Made by a program: the position numbers and the translations under genes
Part shown: piece after piece, positions 17,826-27,580 of the stretch
Layout of the letters: each line of letters starts with the position of its first letter
How positions within the stretch are numbered: the stretch's first letter is position 1
The notes under the pieces: model-generated
Databases searched by the model: none
Told to the model about the DNA's origin: nothing
What the model saw: only the letters and a program-made list of their open reading frames with translations
Assembly: GCA_012729315.1 (NCBI GenBank)
Contig: JAAYDI010000108.1
Span: 1 to 64,000, forward strand
From: Planctomycetaceae bacterium
GTDB taxonomy: Bacteria; Planctomycetota; Planctomycetia; Pirellulales; Pirellulaceae
Direction of reading: 5' to 3'
Length of the DNA stretch: 64,000 bases

Positions 17826-18646
17826 GAGGTGCGTTTCCCCCGCCACCGCTCCCAGGCGAGAGCCAGTCCCACGAGGCAGGACGAGAGGATCACGATCATC
17901 GCTCCCGTTGGCAGATCGGTCCAGGCGGAGATCAGAAAACCGCCTGCCCCGCTGACACCGCCCAGGCCTGCCGCGACGATCAGCATGCGACCATAACCGC
18001 GCACGAGCCGCGCGGCGGCAACGGCCGGATTGGCGAGCAGGCTGTAGATCATCAGACCGCCCACGGTCTGGAAGTTGACTGTCAACACGAGGCTGGCCAG
18101 CAGCAGGAACAGGGTCCAGACCAGCGTGACGTGTACCCCGGCTGCCGCGGCGTGCGTGCGGGAGAAGAGGATCGCGCGCATCTCCTTGTAGAACGCGACG
18201 ACGAACAGCAGTTCCACCGCAGCGGTGCCGGTCATCAGCCAGACGTCGTGCCAGCGGCAGAATGCCAGGCTGCCCCACAGGAGGCTGCGCACTTCGTTGT
18301 CCGAGACGCCGTAGACGCTGAAGAGCCCCAGCCCCAGAAAGGCCAGGCCCATCGTGAACGAGAACAGGATCCCCAGCACGACGTTGATGTCCGCACGCAC
18401 GGTCTGCGGGTCGATCACCCCGACCAGCACGGCAGACAATGCGGCGGCCGCCAGGGCGGGCAGCAGTAGCGTGGTGCCAGTGAGTCCGGCCAGCGCGCCG
18501 AACACGGCGCCGGCCAGTGCCGCGTGCGCGATGCAGATGCCGAGAAACGGAATGCGCATGCCGACGATGTAGGTGCCTAACATGCCGGTCGAGGCGCCTG
18601 CCACCAGGCCGGCACACAGGACGGGAGCCCAGAAGAGCCAATCCAT
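17822..18646 (-). CDS. Metal-ion ABC transporter permease (ABC-3/ZnuB-MntB type)
   Basis: The 274-residue protein has about eight transmembrane helices and the ABC-3 family layout: GMLGTYIVGMRIPFLGICIAHAALAGAVFG near the N-terminus and SLVLTVNFQTVGGLMIYSLLANPAVAAARL, the coupling-helix region, near residue 200. It forms the membrane channel for zinc, manganese or iron together with the ATPase encoded immediately upstream. Its ATG overlaps the TGA of that gene as GTGATG, so GTG 18649 is an alternative start. The stop overlaps the convergent dehydrogenase-like gene by 4 bp. Confidence 0.92.
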   Translation of the reverse strand: MDWLFWAPVLCAGLVAGASTGMLGTYIVGMRIPFLGICIAHAALAGAVFGALAGLTGTTLLLPALAAAALSAVLVGVIDPQTVRADINVVLGILFSFTMGLAFLGLGLFSVYGVSDNEVRSLLWGSLAFCRWHDVWLMTGTAAVELLFVVAFYKEMRAILFSRTHAAAAGVHVTLVWTLFLLLASLVLTVNFQTVGGLMIYSLLANPAVAAARLVRGYGRMLIVAAGLGGVSGAGGFLISAWTDLPTGAMIVILSSCLVGLALAWERWRGKRTS

Positions 18647-19452
18647 CACGCCGGCCCCTCCTGTGGCTGGGGCACGAGCACGTACCGGCTGCCATGCTGC
18701 AGCACGCTCAGGCCGCGACCATAGAGATTCTCGATGCAGTCCTGGGTGAGCACTTCGCGACAGGGGCCGTGCGCGACGACGCGGCCGTCGCGCAGGACCA
18801 GCACGTGGCGGGTTGTGGTGGGAATCGCCTCCAGGTCGTGGCAGACGAGCAGAATTGTCAACTGCTGCGTGCGATGCAGTGTCTCGAGCGTGGCCACGAT
18901 CTGCTCGCGCCAGTAGACGTCGAGGTTCGCCGTCGGTTCGTCCAGCAGCAGGATCTCGGGTTCCTGCACCATGGCCATGGCCAGCAGTGCCTTGCGCTGC
19001 TCGCCCCCGGACAAGGCGCTGTAGGACTGCCCAGCTACGCGCTGCAGCCCCAGGCGTTCGATCCAGCTGTCCACCAGCGACCAGTCGTACCGGGTCAGCG
19101 GCCGCGCCAGACCGGCGCGGCCGGTCCGGCCAATGGCCACGACTTCCCGCACCAGCAGCGGCATCTCGCTCCCTGCCGCCAGCACCTGCGCCAGATGGGC
19201 GACGCGCCGACGGAGTTCGGTCAATGCCATGGTGGACAGGCGGCCCACGTCCTGGCCCAGGATCCGCACGCTCCCCGGCGGTGGACGCACCGCGCCGGTC
19301 AGGCAGTGCAGCAGGGTGCTCTTGCCGGCACCGTTGGGGCCCAGAATCACCAGCACCGCGCCACCCGGCACCTGCAGCTGGTCCACGGACAGGATGGTGC
19401 GGCGTTCGCGTCGGACCTGCAGCCCGCGGATCTCGATGGCCAATGCAGTCAC
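18646..19452 (-). CDS. Metal-ion ABC transporter ATP-binding protein
   Basis: The 268-residue ATPase has Walker A GPNGAGKST at about residue 38, a Q-loop, the signature SALSGGEQRKALLAMAMVQ, Walker B ILLLDEPTANLD and the switch His in LLVCHDLEA. The best context-based assignment is the energy subunit of a ZnuABC/MntABC-type importer. It overlaps the permease start by its stop codon and overlaps the end of the binding-protein gene by 4 bp (ATGA), so all three subunits are translationally coupled. Confidence 0.93.
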   Translation of the reverse strand: MTALAIEIRGLQVRRERRTILSVDQLQVPGGAVLVILGPNGAGKSTLLHCLTGAVRPPPGSVRILGQDVGRLSTMALTELRRRVAHLAQVLAAGSEMPLLVREVVAIGRTGRAGLARPLTRYDWSLVDSWIERLGLQRVAGQSYSALSGGEQRKALLAMAMVQEPEILLLDEPTANLDVYWREQIVATLETLHRTQQLTILLVCHDLEAIPTTTRHVLVLRDGRVVAHGPCREVLTQDCIENLYGRGLSVLQHGSRYVLVPQPQEGPA

Positions 19453-20315
19453 TGTGGCACTGCCTTCACCAGGGAGGTCACGTTGTCGCGTACAAGCCGG
19501 TCGAAGGAATCGGTGCCCTGGCCGTCAGGGAAATTCCCGAACACAACGACCTGGGCCGACAAACGGTCAGCCAACGCGTCCGCCGCCTGGCGCCCCTCCG
19601 GCAGATTGGCCACGACCCACGCAATGCCCGACTTCTGCCCCTGCTGTACCGCACGGTTGATCTCGCTGGGAATGCTCTCGTCCACGCTGGGGAACGTGGC
19701 CACGACATGGAGTCCCAGACTGCGGCAGAAATCAGCCTGATGGCGGCTGGCCATAACCGCAACCTGGTCCAGCCCGGCCGACACTATCTGCTCGCGCGCC
19801 CATGCCTGCAACGCATCCATCCGCTGCTCGACAGCTACCAGCCGCTCGTCCGCCGCGTCTCGGGCCAGCAACCCGGCCGCCACCAGCGCATCCGCCACCT
19901 GCCGCCCCGCCTCCACGTAGCTCTGCGGTTCGCACATCCCGCCCGAGACATGGACCGCCGCAATCGTCGGAGACGGCCCGCGCGTAGCCGTCAGCCGCGC
20001 ATCGAGTGACTGCTGGAAGTCGAAACGAACGACCACCTGGCAGCGCTGCGCCTGACGCACCTGACTGGGCCGCAAATCGAAATGCCCCGGACACATGCCG
20101 GGCTCCGCCAACGTCAGCAACGGGATGGTCTCACCAACCAGTTCCCGCGTCACCGCCGCCAGGAACGGGCTGGCCACGCTGATCGGCGGCACCGACGCCT
20201 CCTCCCCGGCCGCCACGGCCTCCGACAGTTCGTCCGACGGACCGGCACAGCCAGCCAGACCCACCAGGGCCAGCCCGACCAGCACCACCAGCCAACCTGC
20301 TCTTCTCCAACGCAT
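19449..20315 (-). CDS. Metal-binding lipoprotein of ABC transporter (ZnuA-like, atypical ligands)
   Basis: This 288-residue solute-binding protein has a lipoprotein signal ending in LVGLAGC. It has the cluster A-1 outline: CPGHFDLRPSQV (first His), ASRHQADFCRSLGLHV (a later His) and a C-terminal TDSFDRLVRDNV. The usual central PHxW segment is replaced by HVSGGMCEPQSYV, so the second His is displaced or replaced by Cys. The bound metal is therefore uncertain. The start is ATG 20315, with AAGGG 7 bp upstream; a GTG at 20330 is the alternative. It is the first gene of the three-gene importer operon. No Zur- or MntR-like palindrome was recognised upstream. Confidence 0.85.
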   Translation of the reverse strand: MRWRRAGWLVVLVGLALVGLAGCAGPSDELSEAVAAGEEASVPPISVASPFLAAVTRELVGETIPLLTLAEPGMCPGHFDLRPSQVRQAQRCQVVVRFDFQQSLDARLTATRGPSPTIAAVHVSGGMCEPQSYVEAGRQVADALVAAGLLARDAADERLVAVEQRMDALQAWAREQIVSAGLDQVAVMASRHQADFCRSLGLHVVATFPSVDESIPSEINRAVQQGQKSGIAWVVANLPEGRQAADALADRLSAQVVVFGNFPDGQGTDSFDRLVRDNVTSLVKAVPQ

Positions 20316-20667
20316 GCGGGAGCCCTTCACGCTCTACAATCTCAGTCCGTCCGATGCTGTGCACCGCCAGCACCACACAGCGTCTCCGTATCTCCACGTC
20401 TCCGTCTGTGTCTGTGTCTGTGTCCCTGTCTCCGTTTCCCCCGCATTATGGCGCCGTTGCCCCGCGGCCCGCAATCCCCGATGCGCCTGCTTGACGTTCC
20501 CCCAAAGCGCCCCATACAATCGCAATTATTACAAACATATGGAGGCGTAATACCGCCACGGCGGTGAGCCTGTCCTGTTGCGTCAGGCACCGCGTGAGCG
20601 GCACGGAGGCACGCGCCAGGTCGTCCCTGGGAGGTCTTTACTCTTTTTGGACTTCGAGGTTGCAACC
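20316..20667. other. Divergent intergenic region with hexamer repeats
   Basis: This spacer separates the metal-importer operon (minus) from the PEP-CTERM gene (plus). It holds a pyrimidine-rich hexamer repeat (annotated separately) and an AT-rich patch at about 20515-20550 (CGCAATTATTACAAACATAT), the least GC-rich stretch nearby. That patch is a candidate promoter or operator for either side. No canonical metal-regulator box is recognised. Confidence 0.45.
20399..20434. repeat. Hexamer tandem repeat, six units
   Basis: Six head-to-tail hexamers run TCTCCG, TCTGTG, TCTGTG, TCTGTG, TCCCTG, TCTCCG in a purely pyrimidine/G stretch. They begin about 84 bp from the start codon of the metal-binding lipoprotein. 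Slippage could change its length. Confidence 0.85.
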
Positions 20668-21678
20668 ATGACTTTCTCCCCTGCCAGATTGTGTGCCAGT
20701 TCCGGCTGTGCTTTTGTCCTGGTCCTCAGTTGGTTGATTGCCAGTGGGCCGGCGCCGCGCGCGCACGGCGACGTGTTCACCCCCATTACGCACAAGATGC
20801 TTCAGGAGGTGTTCGACGACGGCAATACTGCGTATCAGGGGGGCGGAAACGTCTCGCTGACCGGTATCGTCATCAATAATCCGTGGGACATGCTGAACTA
20901 CAGCAACGATGCCGGGTTTCCGCAGTGGCAGGTGTTCGTGCAGGCCGACGACCCCGAGGATCATGGGGGCACCGCGCTGTACATGATGAAGAACAGTTTC
21001 GTAGACAGACCGCACAACCAGTACACGGACGAGGAGTGGACGGCCGAGATGGACCGGTTGAACCTGCCGGTGGGCAGCAACGGGGAACCGCTGCGAAAAG
21101 GGGACCGGGTCACGGTCAATGCGCGCGCTCCGGGGATGTTCTTCAGAGGCAAGTACAACATCAATGAACAGCATCGCAAGAATCCCGAGAAAGACTTCGA
21201 AATCGAGATCCTGGAACGCGGTCTGGTGCCGGTGGCCGCCTCGATCACGCTGGCCGATCTGAAGGATTCGCAGGACGAATTCATTTTCGACGATTCGCGC
21301 GAGACAGGATGCGAGTACTACCAGGCGAGCCTGGTGCATCTGGACAACCTGCTGCTTGACGACACTTCCAGCTGGGCAGCTGGCGGCACAGTCGGCGTGA
21401 GGCAAGGCGATTTGACGTTTGACATGATTCTCGGGCTCGATCCGATGCTGGAAGCGATCGGCACACGGTACGACCTGACGACCACCCCTTTCAGCCTCAC
21501 GGCTATTCTCGATCAGGAAGATACGGATGGCGCTCCGTTCACGAATGGCTACCGTCTGTGGTTGACCAGTGCCGACGACCTGCACGTCGTGCCGGAACCG
21601 GGCGCGCTGGTGTTGGCGGCCGTCGGCAGCATCCTGGTGTATCCGCTCGTGCGGAGGAGGCTGCATCGCAGTCGTTGA
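20668..21678 (+). CDS. Exported PEP-CTERM protein
   Basis: The 336-residue protein begins with a signal peptide (CAFVLVLSWLIASGPAPRAHG). It ends with a PEP-CTERM sorting signal: HVVPEPGALVLAAVGSILVYP, then the basic tail RRRLHRSR. Such tails are recognised by exosortase and send proteins through the envelope or to the surface. The body is acidic and beta-rich (NVSLTGIVINNPWDML, NYSNDAGFPQWQVFVQADD). It may bind a surface ligand, but no enzymatic motif is seen. The ATG at 20668 is chosen because it starts the signal peptide. It is followed 127 bp later by a pseudopilin gene. Confidence 0.88.
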   Translation: MTFSPARLCASSGCAFVLVLSWLIASGPAPRAHGDVFTPITHKMLQEVFDDGNTAYQGGGNVSLTGIVINNPWDMLNYSNDAGFPQWQVFVQADDPEDHGGTALYMMKNSFVDRPHNQYTDEEWTAEMDRLNLPVGSNGEPLRKGDRVTVNARAPGMFFRGKYNINEQHRKNPEKDFEIEILERGLVPVAASITLADLKDSQDEFIFDDSRETGCEYYQASLVHLDNLLLDDTSSWAAGGTVGVRQGDLTFDMILGLDPMLEAIGTRYDLTTTPFSLTAILDQEDTDGAPFTNGYRLWLTSADDLHVVPEPGALVLAAVGSILVYPLVRRRLHRSR

Positions 21679-21805
21679 GTTGCGGTACACCGGCGGGTGT
21701 TCCCGCTCCCGCAGGCAGCGATGCGGAAGGTTGTCTCACAGCTGGTCGGAGCGTCATGTTGTGGGCAACCAGGTTGGTTGCGGGTCGAAAGGAGTGCCGT
21801 AGATC

Positions 21806-22768
21806 ATGTGGGTGCGACGCCGGGGATTCACACTGGTAGAGCTGCTGGTTGTCATCGCGATCGTGGGGGTGCTCACGGCGCTGCTGTTGCCGGCGGTGCA
21901 GGCCGCGCGGGAAGCAGCGCGGCGGACTCAGTGCGCGAATAATCTACGGCAGATCGGACTGGCGTTGCACAGTTACCACCTGGTGGAACGTTCATTTCCG
22001 CCGGGGAATATCAACCGCACGGCAGGCTTCTGTCCTGGTATGGACGAGCCTGCCGTGTCCTATTCGACCCGGTTTGGCAACTGGCTGATTGCGATCCTGC
22101 CGTTTCTGGAGCAGGGGACGCTGGCTGATCGCTACGATGTGCGCTTCGCCAACGACGCGCCGGAGAACCGGCTTGTGCGGGAGGCGTTTGTGCCGACGTA
22201 CGTATGTCCGGCGGACTACGAGACGACGCTGGCAGCGGTCCCCGCTACAGGGCCGGCTGCCCGGCTCTCCGTGGCATACATGCCGGGCTCCTATCGTGCG
22301 GTGAGCGGCCGCAGTGACGATGGGTACAACTACCTCGACTCCGAGATGATGTTCTCGTACGCGCCGCACTCGCGCGGCGCGATCCACATGGTGGGCGTCT
22401 GGGGGTTTCACTGCGAGACGATTGCGGGCATTCGTGACGGACTGTCACAGACGCTGATTGTTGGTGAAGCGACGACGCGCAGCGCTCCCAGGTTGCGGAC
22501 GTTCTGGGCTTATCCTTATGCTTACTACACGCTGTCAGGCGTGACGAACCAGGGCCGGACCCTGCTGGGAGATTTCGACCGCTGTGTGGAGGCGGGGGGC
22601 ACGGGAGACGACCTTCCCTGCCGCCGCGGATGGGGCGGACTGCACAGCAGCGGCATCAACTTCTGTGTGGGGGACGGTTCCGTACGCATGATCACTACTT
22701 CCGTGGACATGACGTTGCTGGGGAACCTGGCCACCATTGCGGGCGGCGAGGTCGCCGACCTGCCGTAA
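21806..22768 (+). CDS. DUF1559 pseudopilin (prepilin N-terminal methylation motif)
   Basis: This 320-residue protein starts MWVRRRGFTLVELLVVIAIV, a type IV prepilin signal cleaved after Gly with Phe then methylated. TALLLPAVQAAREAARRTQC follows, the planctomycete DUF1559 hallmark. It ends with the H-x9-DG-type segment GLHSSGINFCVGDGSVRMITT. These proteins are multiplied in planctomycetes and probably build or sit on type II/IV pilus-like fibres; their functions are not established. AAAGGAG lies before the ATG. It lies between the PEP-CTERM gene and a methyltransferase gene on the same strand. Confidence 0.93.
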   Translation: MWVRRRGFTLVELLVVIAIVGVLTALLLPAVQAAREAARRTQCANNLRQIGLALHSYHLVERSFPPGNINRTAGFCPGMDEPAVSYSTRFGNWLIAILPFLEQGTLADRYDVRFANDAPENRLVREAFVPTYVCPADYETTLAAVPATGPAARLSVAYMPGSYRAVSGRSDDGYNYLDSEMMFSYAPHSRGAIHMVGVWGFHCETIAGIRDGLSQTLIVGEATTRSAPRLRTFWAYPYAYYTLSGVTNQGRTLLGDFDRCVEAGGTGDDLPCRRGWGGLHSSGINFCVGDGSVRMITTSVDMTLLGNLATIAGGEVADLP

Positions 22769-22798
22769 GCGCGCCACATCACACAAAGGACCCCTTGC

Positions 22799-23413
22799 AT
22801 GTCGCAGCAGTCACACGCGGACGAGGATCCGCGGAGGCACTACTTCGAGGAGCTGGCGCCGCGGTGGGATGTGGACGGTCAGGATCCGGGCGGGACGGTG
22901 GCGCGGCTTGAGGAGCTGGCCGACCAGTTGCAGCTGCAGTCGGGGATGGATCTGCTGGAGGTGGGCTGCGGCACCGGCCAGATCACCGGCTGGCTGGCTG
23001 CCCGGGTGGCGCCCGGCAAGGTGGTGGCGGTGGATTTCGCCGAGGCGATGCTCGCGCAGGCGCGCCGCAAGCAGCTGGCCGCGGAGTTCCGGCGGGCGGA
23101 CGTGTGCTGCGACCCGCTGGGACAACGCTGTTTCGACGTGGCACTCTGTTTCCACTCGTTTCCGCACTTCCGGGACCAGGCGGCAGCGCTGCGGAATCTG
23201 GCCTCGGCACTGCGACCCGACGGGCGGCTGATGGTCATGCACCTGGCCGGCAGTGCGCAGATCAACGCGTTTCATGACGAGGTGGGAGGAGCCGTGAGCG
23301 GCGACCACCTGCCGTCCCGTACCGACTGGGAGTGCCTGCTGGCGCAGGCCGGGCTGCAGATTCGCCAGCTTCTGGACCACGACGACCTGTTCCTGCTCGT
23401 CGCCAGTTCCTGA
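22799..23413 (+). CDS. Class I SAM-dependent methyltransferase
   Basis: The 204-residue protein has motif I LLEVGCGTGQITGWLA, the acidic strand-2 end VVAVDFAEAML, and FDVALCFHSFPHF as motif IV. It resembles the UbiE/Methyltransf_11 group. The substrate is unknown. A good AAAGGA ribosome site precedes the ATG. It starts 30 bp after the pseudopilin gene and may be cotranscribed with it. Confidence 0.88.
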   Translation: MSQQSHADEDPRRHYFEELAPRWDVDGQDPGGTVARLEELADQLQLQSGMDLLEVGCGTGQITGWLAARVAPGKVVAVDFAEAMLAQARRKQLAAEFRRADVCCDPLGQRCFDVALCFHSFPHFRDQAAALRNLASALRPDGRLMVMHLAGSAQINAFHDEVGGAVSGDHLPSRTDWECLLAQAGLQIRQLLDHDDLFLLVASS

Positions 23414-23448
23414 CGCCGGGCCGGGGCTCACTGGCACTGCGGGCAGAC

Positions 23449-24171
<723 letters not shown>

Positions 24172-24246
24172 GCGGCGAACTCCCACGGACGCTGACAACC
24201 AATGCGTTCCATTCTAGTCCACACTACTCCGCCTGTCACTTCCAGC

Positions 24247-25404
24247 TCAATCCAGGAAGTCGCCTTCTCGCAGGCGTTCCGGAACATAGGTCTCCGTCAC
24301 GTAACTGATGTCCTTGCTGATAAGCGCTTCGACCTCCAGCTTGAAACCGTTGCGGAGCATCTGTTCGATTTCCTTCTGCCACGCCTTTTTCTTCTCGAAC
24401 CAGGGGTAACGGGCGATCTGTTTGGCGCGGCGGATATCTGTGTCTTTCAGGTTGATCCGCACGCTGGGGGACAGCTGGCAGCGTTCGAAATCCTTGCTCC
24501 GCAGGCCGATGTAACGCGCGTCGGGAATGGCCATCCGCTTCGACTCGTAGGCCAGATTAATCGATCCCTGCTTGATGACGCTGTAGATGTAGTACCCCCA
24601 GGGGTCGTTATCGAGCAGGCAGTAGAGGGGGAGCTGGAGTTCATTGTGCAGGCGATTGAGCATGCGCCGGACGCCGCGCGGCGGCTGGCCGCCACCGTGG
24701 GTCAGCACGCACTTGTGTGTGCGCCAGAACTTGTCTTCGTTGAAGCGGCGCCAGACCGTGTCTTTTTCGACGTGCAGGATGAATTTGGCGTCATGTTTCT
24801 TGAACTGTACGGTCTCCGGTTCGACGATCGACGGGATGTTATAGCCGCCGGAGCCCATCCGTGAGCAGTCGATTTCGTCGCCGGTGTCGATCAGTGTGAT
24901 CGGGCCCACCATGGCGCCGGCATTCTTGGCGTACAGGTGCAGCTCTTCGCGCATGGCGTTGAGCATGACTTCGACGTCTTCAATCACCGGATCGCAATCA
25001 TCCTGGGTATCGAACGTCTCCTCGCGCGTGCCTTCGATGGAGTGTTTGAGCAGGTAGAACAGACCTCGGATGCTGGTTGTCTTGCCCTGTTCGATCAGCC
25101 GTTTGCAGCCGCTGCTGACGAGCATGGTCTGCATGTAGCTCTTAGCCTGGGACAGATTGAAGAGCTCGCGGCGGTTCTTGCCGTTGCCCATTTCGATGAA
25201 GCGTTTCGTCTTGTTGTACTTCACGTTGCTGAGCGATCGCGAGGGCACGTCGAGGTGGGGCGGTTTGCGCCGGGCGGCCGTCTCCACCACTGTGTCGGCC
25301 AGGGCGGTGAGCGCCTGGAGCGTCTTCTGGTCCTGCGCGGGCACCACGACGGTGGTCTTGTCAGCGGCCGGGGCGGCCGTTTGGCGTCGCACTTTCTTGG
25401 CCAT
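24247..25404 (-). CDS. top6A: DNA topoisomerase VI subunit A
   Basis: The 385-residue protein is the DNA-cleaving subunit of a type IIB topoisomerase (Spo11 family). The catalytic Tyr lies in TTSIRGLFYLLKHSIE, corresponding to the archaeal TSxRDxYY motif. The Toprim metal motif is LYCLLDNDPWGYYIYSVIKQ (DxDPWGYYI for the usual DGDPxGxxI), and an acidic Toprim region precedes it. It forms an A2B2 enzyme with the B subunit encoded just upstream; the gap is 49 bp from the chosen ATG. The complex relaxes and decatenates DNA by double-strand passage. The gene order B then A matches many archaea. Topoisomerase VI is archaeal and plant in the main but is known in some bacteria. Confidence 0.93.
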   Translation of the reverse strand: MAKKVRRQTAAPAADKTTVVVPAQDQKTLQALTALADTVVETAARRKPPHLDVPSRSLSNVKYNKTKRFIEMGNGKNRRELFNLSQAKSYMQTMLVSSGCKRLIEQGKTTSIRGLFYLLKHSIEGTREETFDTQDDCDPVIEDVEVMLNAMREELHLYAKNAGAMVGPITLIDTGDEIDCSRMGSGGYNIPSIVEPETVQFKKHDAKFILHVEKDTVWRRFNEDKFWRTHKCVLTHGGGQPPRGVRRMLNRLHNELQLPLYCLLDNDPWGYYIYSVIKQGSINLAYESKRMAIPDARYIGLRSKDFERCQLSPSVRINLKDTDIRRAKQIARYPWFEKKKAWQKEIEQMLRNGFKLEVEALISKDISYVTETYVPERLREGDFLD

Positions 25405-25453
25405 GGTCACACAATCCTGCACTACGAGAGTTACACAGCGACGTCACACCGGG

Positions 25454-27580
25454 TCAGAACAGTTTGCGCTGCGGGTCGGGGGGGGACGGGGTGGTGAGGA
25501 CCAGATCTTCGGGGCGCTGCTCGACGATCAGGACGTTGTCACCGTAGTCTTCGGTTTCTTCCATGCGCCGCCCGCGTTCATCGAACCGCGCGTCGGCTTC
25601 CGCCGTTATCTTCTTGGCGACCTCGAGCAGCTGGGTGTACAGTTGTTCGCGATCGGTCCCATTGATGGTGCTGACCGCGGAGGCGACTTCACCGAGGTAC
25701 CGCAGGAAGATGGCGCGGCGTTCCCCTTCCTGTGCCGCCCGCTGGCGCCGCCGCAGGTACATGCCGAGCTTGCGTCCGACCGCCTGGAGCCCCAGCCGCA
25801 GCTCCTTTTCGATTTCCGGATATGCGGCGATCGCCTCCTTCGATTCGCTGGTAAAGGGGACCCACACGCTGGCGATGTGCACCATCACGCTCACCGGGCC
25901 GCTGGGGAGGGAGCCGCGGGACTGACTCAGCCCGTAGGAGCGCCAGTTCGTGGCGATTACCGCTTCGGTGATGGCGCAGTCGCGCTGCTTGAACTGCAGC
26001 GGGACCCGGTTCGCATAGCGCAGGACCTGGATCGACTGCCCTTCGGAGACGTTCACGTTGCGCATGGCGTGATGCAGCGTCTTGATTTCGTCCCGCGACA
26101 GCTTGGCCGGCGACTTGCGCGTGCCGAATTCGGCTTCCTTGATGATCTGGTCGGCGGCCGCCGGCCCGATCCCGTCAAAGGTGTTGATCAGGAACTGCCG
26201 CAGGGTCCGGGCGTCGGTCTCGCGCAGCAGTTGCTGCAGCAGTTCGAGCGAGATTTTCTGGGCGGCATTGGTGCCGCCGTAGGCGAGCGCCACTTCGATC
26301 TGGAAAGGATTGCCCCGGTAGACGGCGGGCGGGCGGGTGCTGGCGCAGTAGAACTCGCCCGGCACCACCTGATGCAGTCCCTTGAGCAGCAGTTCTTCGC
26401 CGATCGGCACGATACAGTCAGTCGCCGGGGCGCTGATCTTCGTTTTCTGGATGGCCTGGTAGAGCGAGTCGGCTTCTTCGCGGCCGATCTTGCGCGTGGA
26501 TGCCCGCGGACTCAACCCGGCTGCGTCGCAGATCCGCCGTGCCACCGACGGACTGACGCGCGAAAACGAGCCGGTGAGGAACTGGGTGAGGGTGGTCGTT
26601 TTGGTGGCTTTGAGCATGGTGACCAGGCGCCCGAGTTCCACACCATAGGGATGCGGCAAGATCTCCTTCGGTTCGGTGGGCAATGTGAACGTAGCGCGGC
26701 GATAGATCGCCTGGTTGCCTTCGGGATCGGTGTAGTGCAGTGTGACGTGCGGGTTCGCGATCGCCGTCTGCTGCAGGTATTCGTCGACGCTGCCGCGGCC
26801 CCGCTGGTGTTTTCCTTCGAGTTCGATCGTGACGCGCGTGCCGCTGGCGACTTCTTCTGCGGGCTGGCCGTCTTCCGGCGGGTCGTAATACCCGGCCCAC
26901 TCGATATTGTGCCGCTGCATGTAGTCCCGCCCGGCTTCCCCCGGCGGAATGTCGACCCCCTCGCCCCGCCCGTTGAGGATCTCGGGAATGTTCTTCTTCG
27001 TATCGATCTGGATTTCGTAGTAGTGAGCCGGCTTCTTCAGCGCCGTTTTGGAGACGATCTTGACCGGTTTACCAGTGGTCAGCATGCCGTACATCCCCGC
27101 CGCGCTGATCCCGATCCCCTGCTGGCCGCGACTCATGCGCAGCCGGTGGAACTTCGACCCGTAGAGCAGCTTGCCGAAGATCAGCGGGATCTGCTGCTTC
27201 ATGATCCCCGGACCGTTGTCTTGAACGGCCACGCGAAAGCGTTCCGGCTGCGTCTGCTCCAGATGCACCCAGATCTCCGGCGCGATCCCCGCCTCCTCGC
27301 ACGCGTCGAGCGAATTGTCCACCGCCTCTTTGACGGTGGTGAGCAGCGCTTTGCGCGGGTTGTCGAAGCCCAACAGGTGGCGGTTCTTGGCAAAGAACTC
27401 GCTCACCGAGATGTCGCGCTGTTTGGCGGCCATGGCTTCGACGGTGGCCCGCCGCCGAGGCTTGCTGTTGGTGCCTGCCGCGCCGTCGGCAGGGACTAAC
27501 CGGCCATTGTCGGAGGGGGCGGCCGGCGCCGCTGCGGACCGGGGACGAGAGATCTTCTGGTTGCGCTTCACCGTGGCCAA
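25454..27580 (-). CDS. top6B: DNA topoisomerase VI subunit B (GHKL ATPase)
   Basis: The 708-residue ATPase subunit has the GHKL motifs: DNSLDACEEAGI (Asn box), VQDNGPGIMKQQIPLIFGKL (G1) and MSRGQQGIGISAAGMYGML (G2). A transducer domain and a C-terminal extension make it longer than most archaeal versions. ATP binding dimerises it and drives strand passage. The start is a TTG at 27580: AAGGAG lies 9 bp before it, the proper spacing, while the next candidate (GTG 27571) would be 18 bp away. It heads an operon with top6A. Confidence 0.94.
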   Translation of the reverse strand: MATVKRNQKISRPRSAAAPAAPSDNGRLVPADGAAGTNSKPRRRATVEAMAAKQRDISVSEFFAKNRHLLGFDNPRKALLTTVKEAVDNSLDACEEAGIAPEIWVHLEQTQPERFRVAVQDNGPGIMKQQIPLIFGKLLYGSKFHRLRMSRGQQGIGISAAGMYGMLTTGKPVKIVSKTALKKPAHYYEIQIDTKKNIPEILNGRGEGVDIPPGEAGRDYMQRHNIEWAGYYDPPEDGQPAEEVASGTRVTIELEGKHQRGRGSVDEYLQQTAIANPHVTLHYTDPEGNQAIYRRATFTLPTEPKEILPHPYGVELGRLVTMLKATKTTTLTQFLTGSFSRVSPSVARRICDAAGLSPRASTRKIGREEADSLYQAIQKTKISAPATDCIVPIGEELLLKGLHQVVPGEFYCASTRPPAVYRGNPFQIEVALAYGGTNAAQKISLELLQQLLRETDARTLRQFLINTFDGIGPAAADQIIKEAEFGTRKSPAKLSRDEIKTLHHAMRNVNVSEGQSIQVLRYANRVPLQFKQRDCAITEAVIATNWRSYGLSQSRGSLPSGPVSVMVHIASVWVPFTSESKEAIAAYPEIEKELRLGLQAVGRKLGMYLRRRQRAAQEGERRAIFLRYLGEVASAVSTINGTDREQLYTQLLEVAKKITAEADARFDERGRRMEETEDYGDNVLIVEQRPEDLVLTTPSPPDPQRKLF

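Noticed and set aside
20515-20550. AT-rich patch as a Zur/Fur box for the metal importer
   Set aside because: There is no dyad matching the Zur, Fur or MntR patterns known to me, so it is noted only as an AT-rich promoter candidate.
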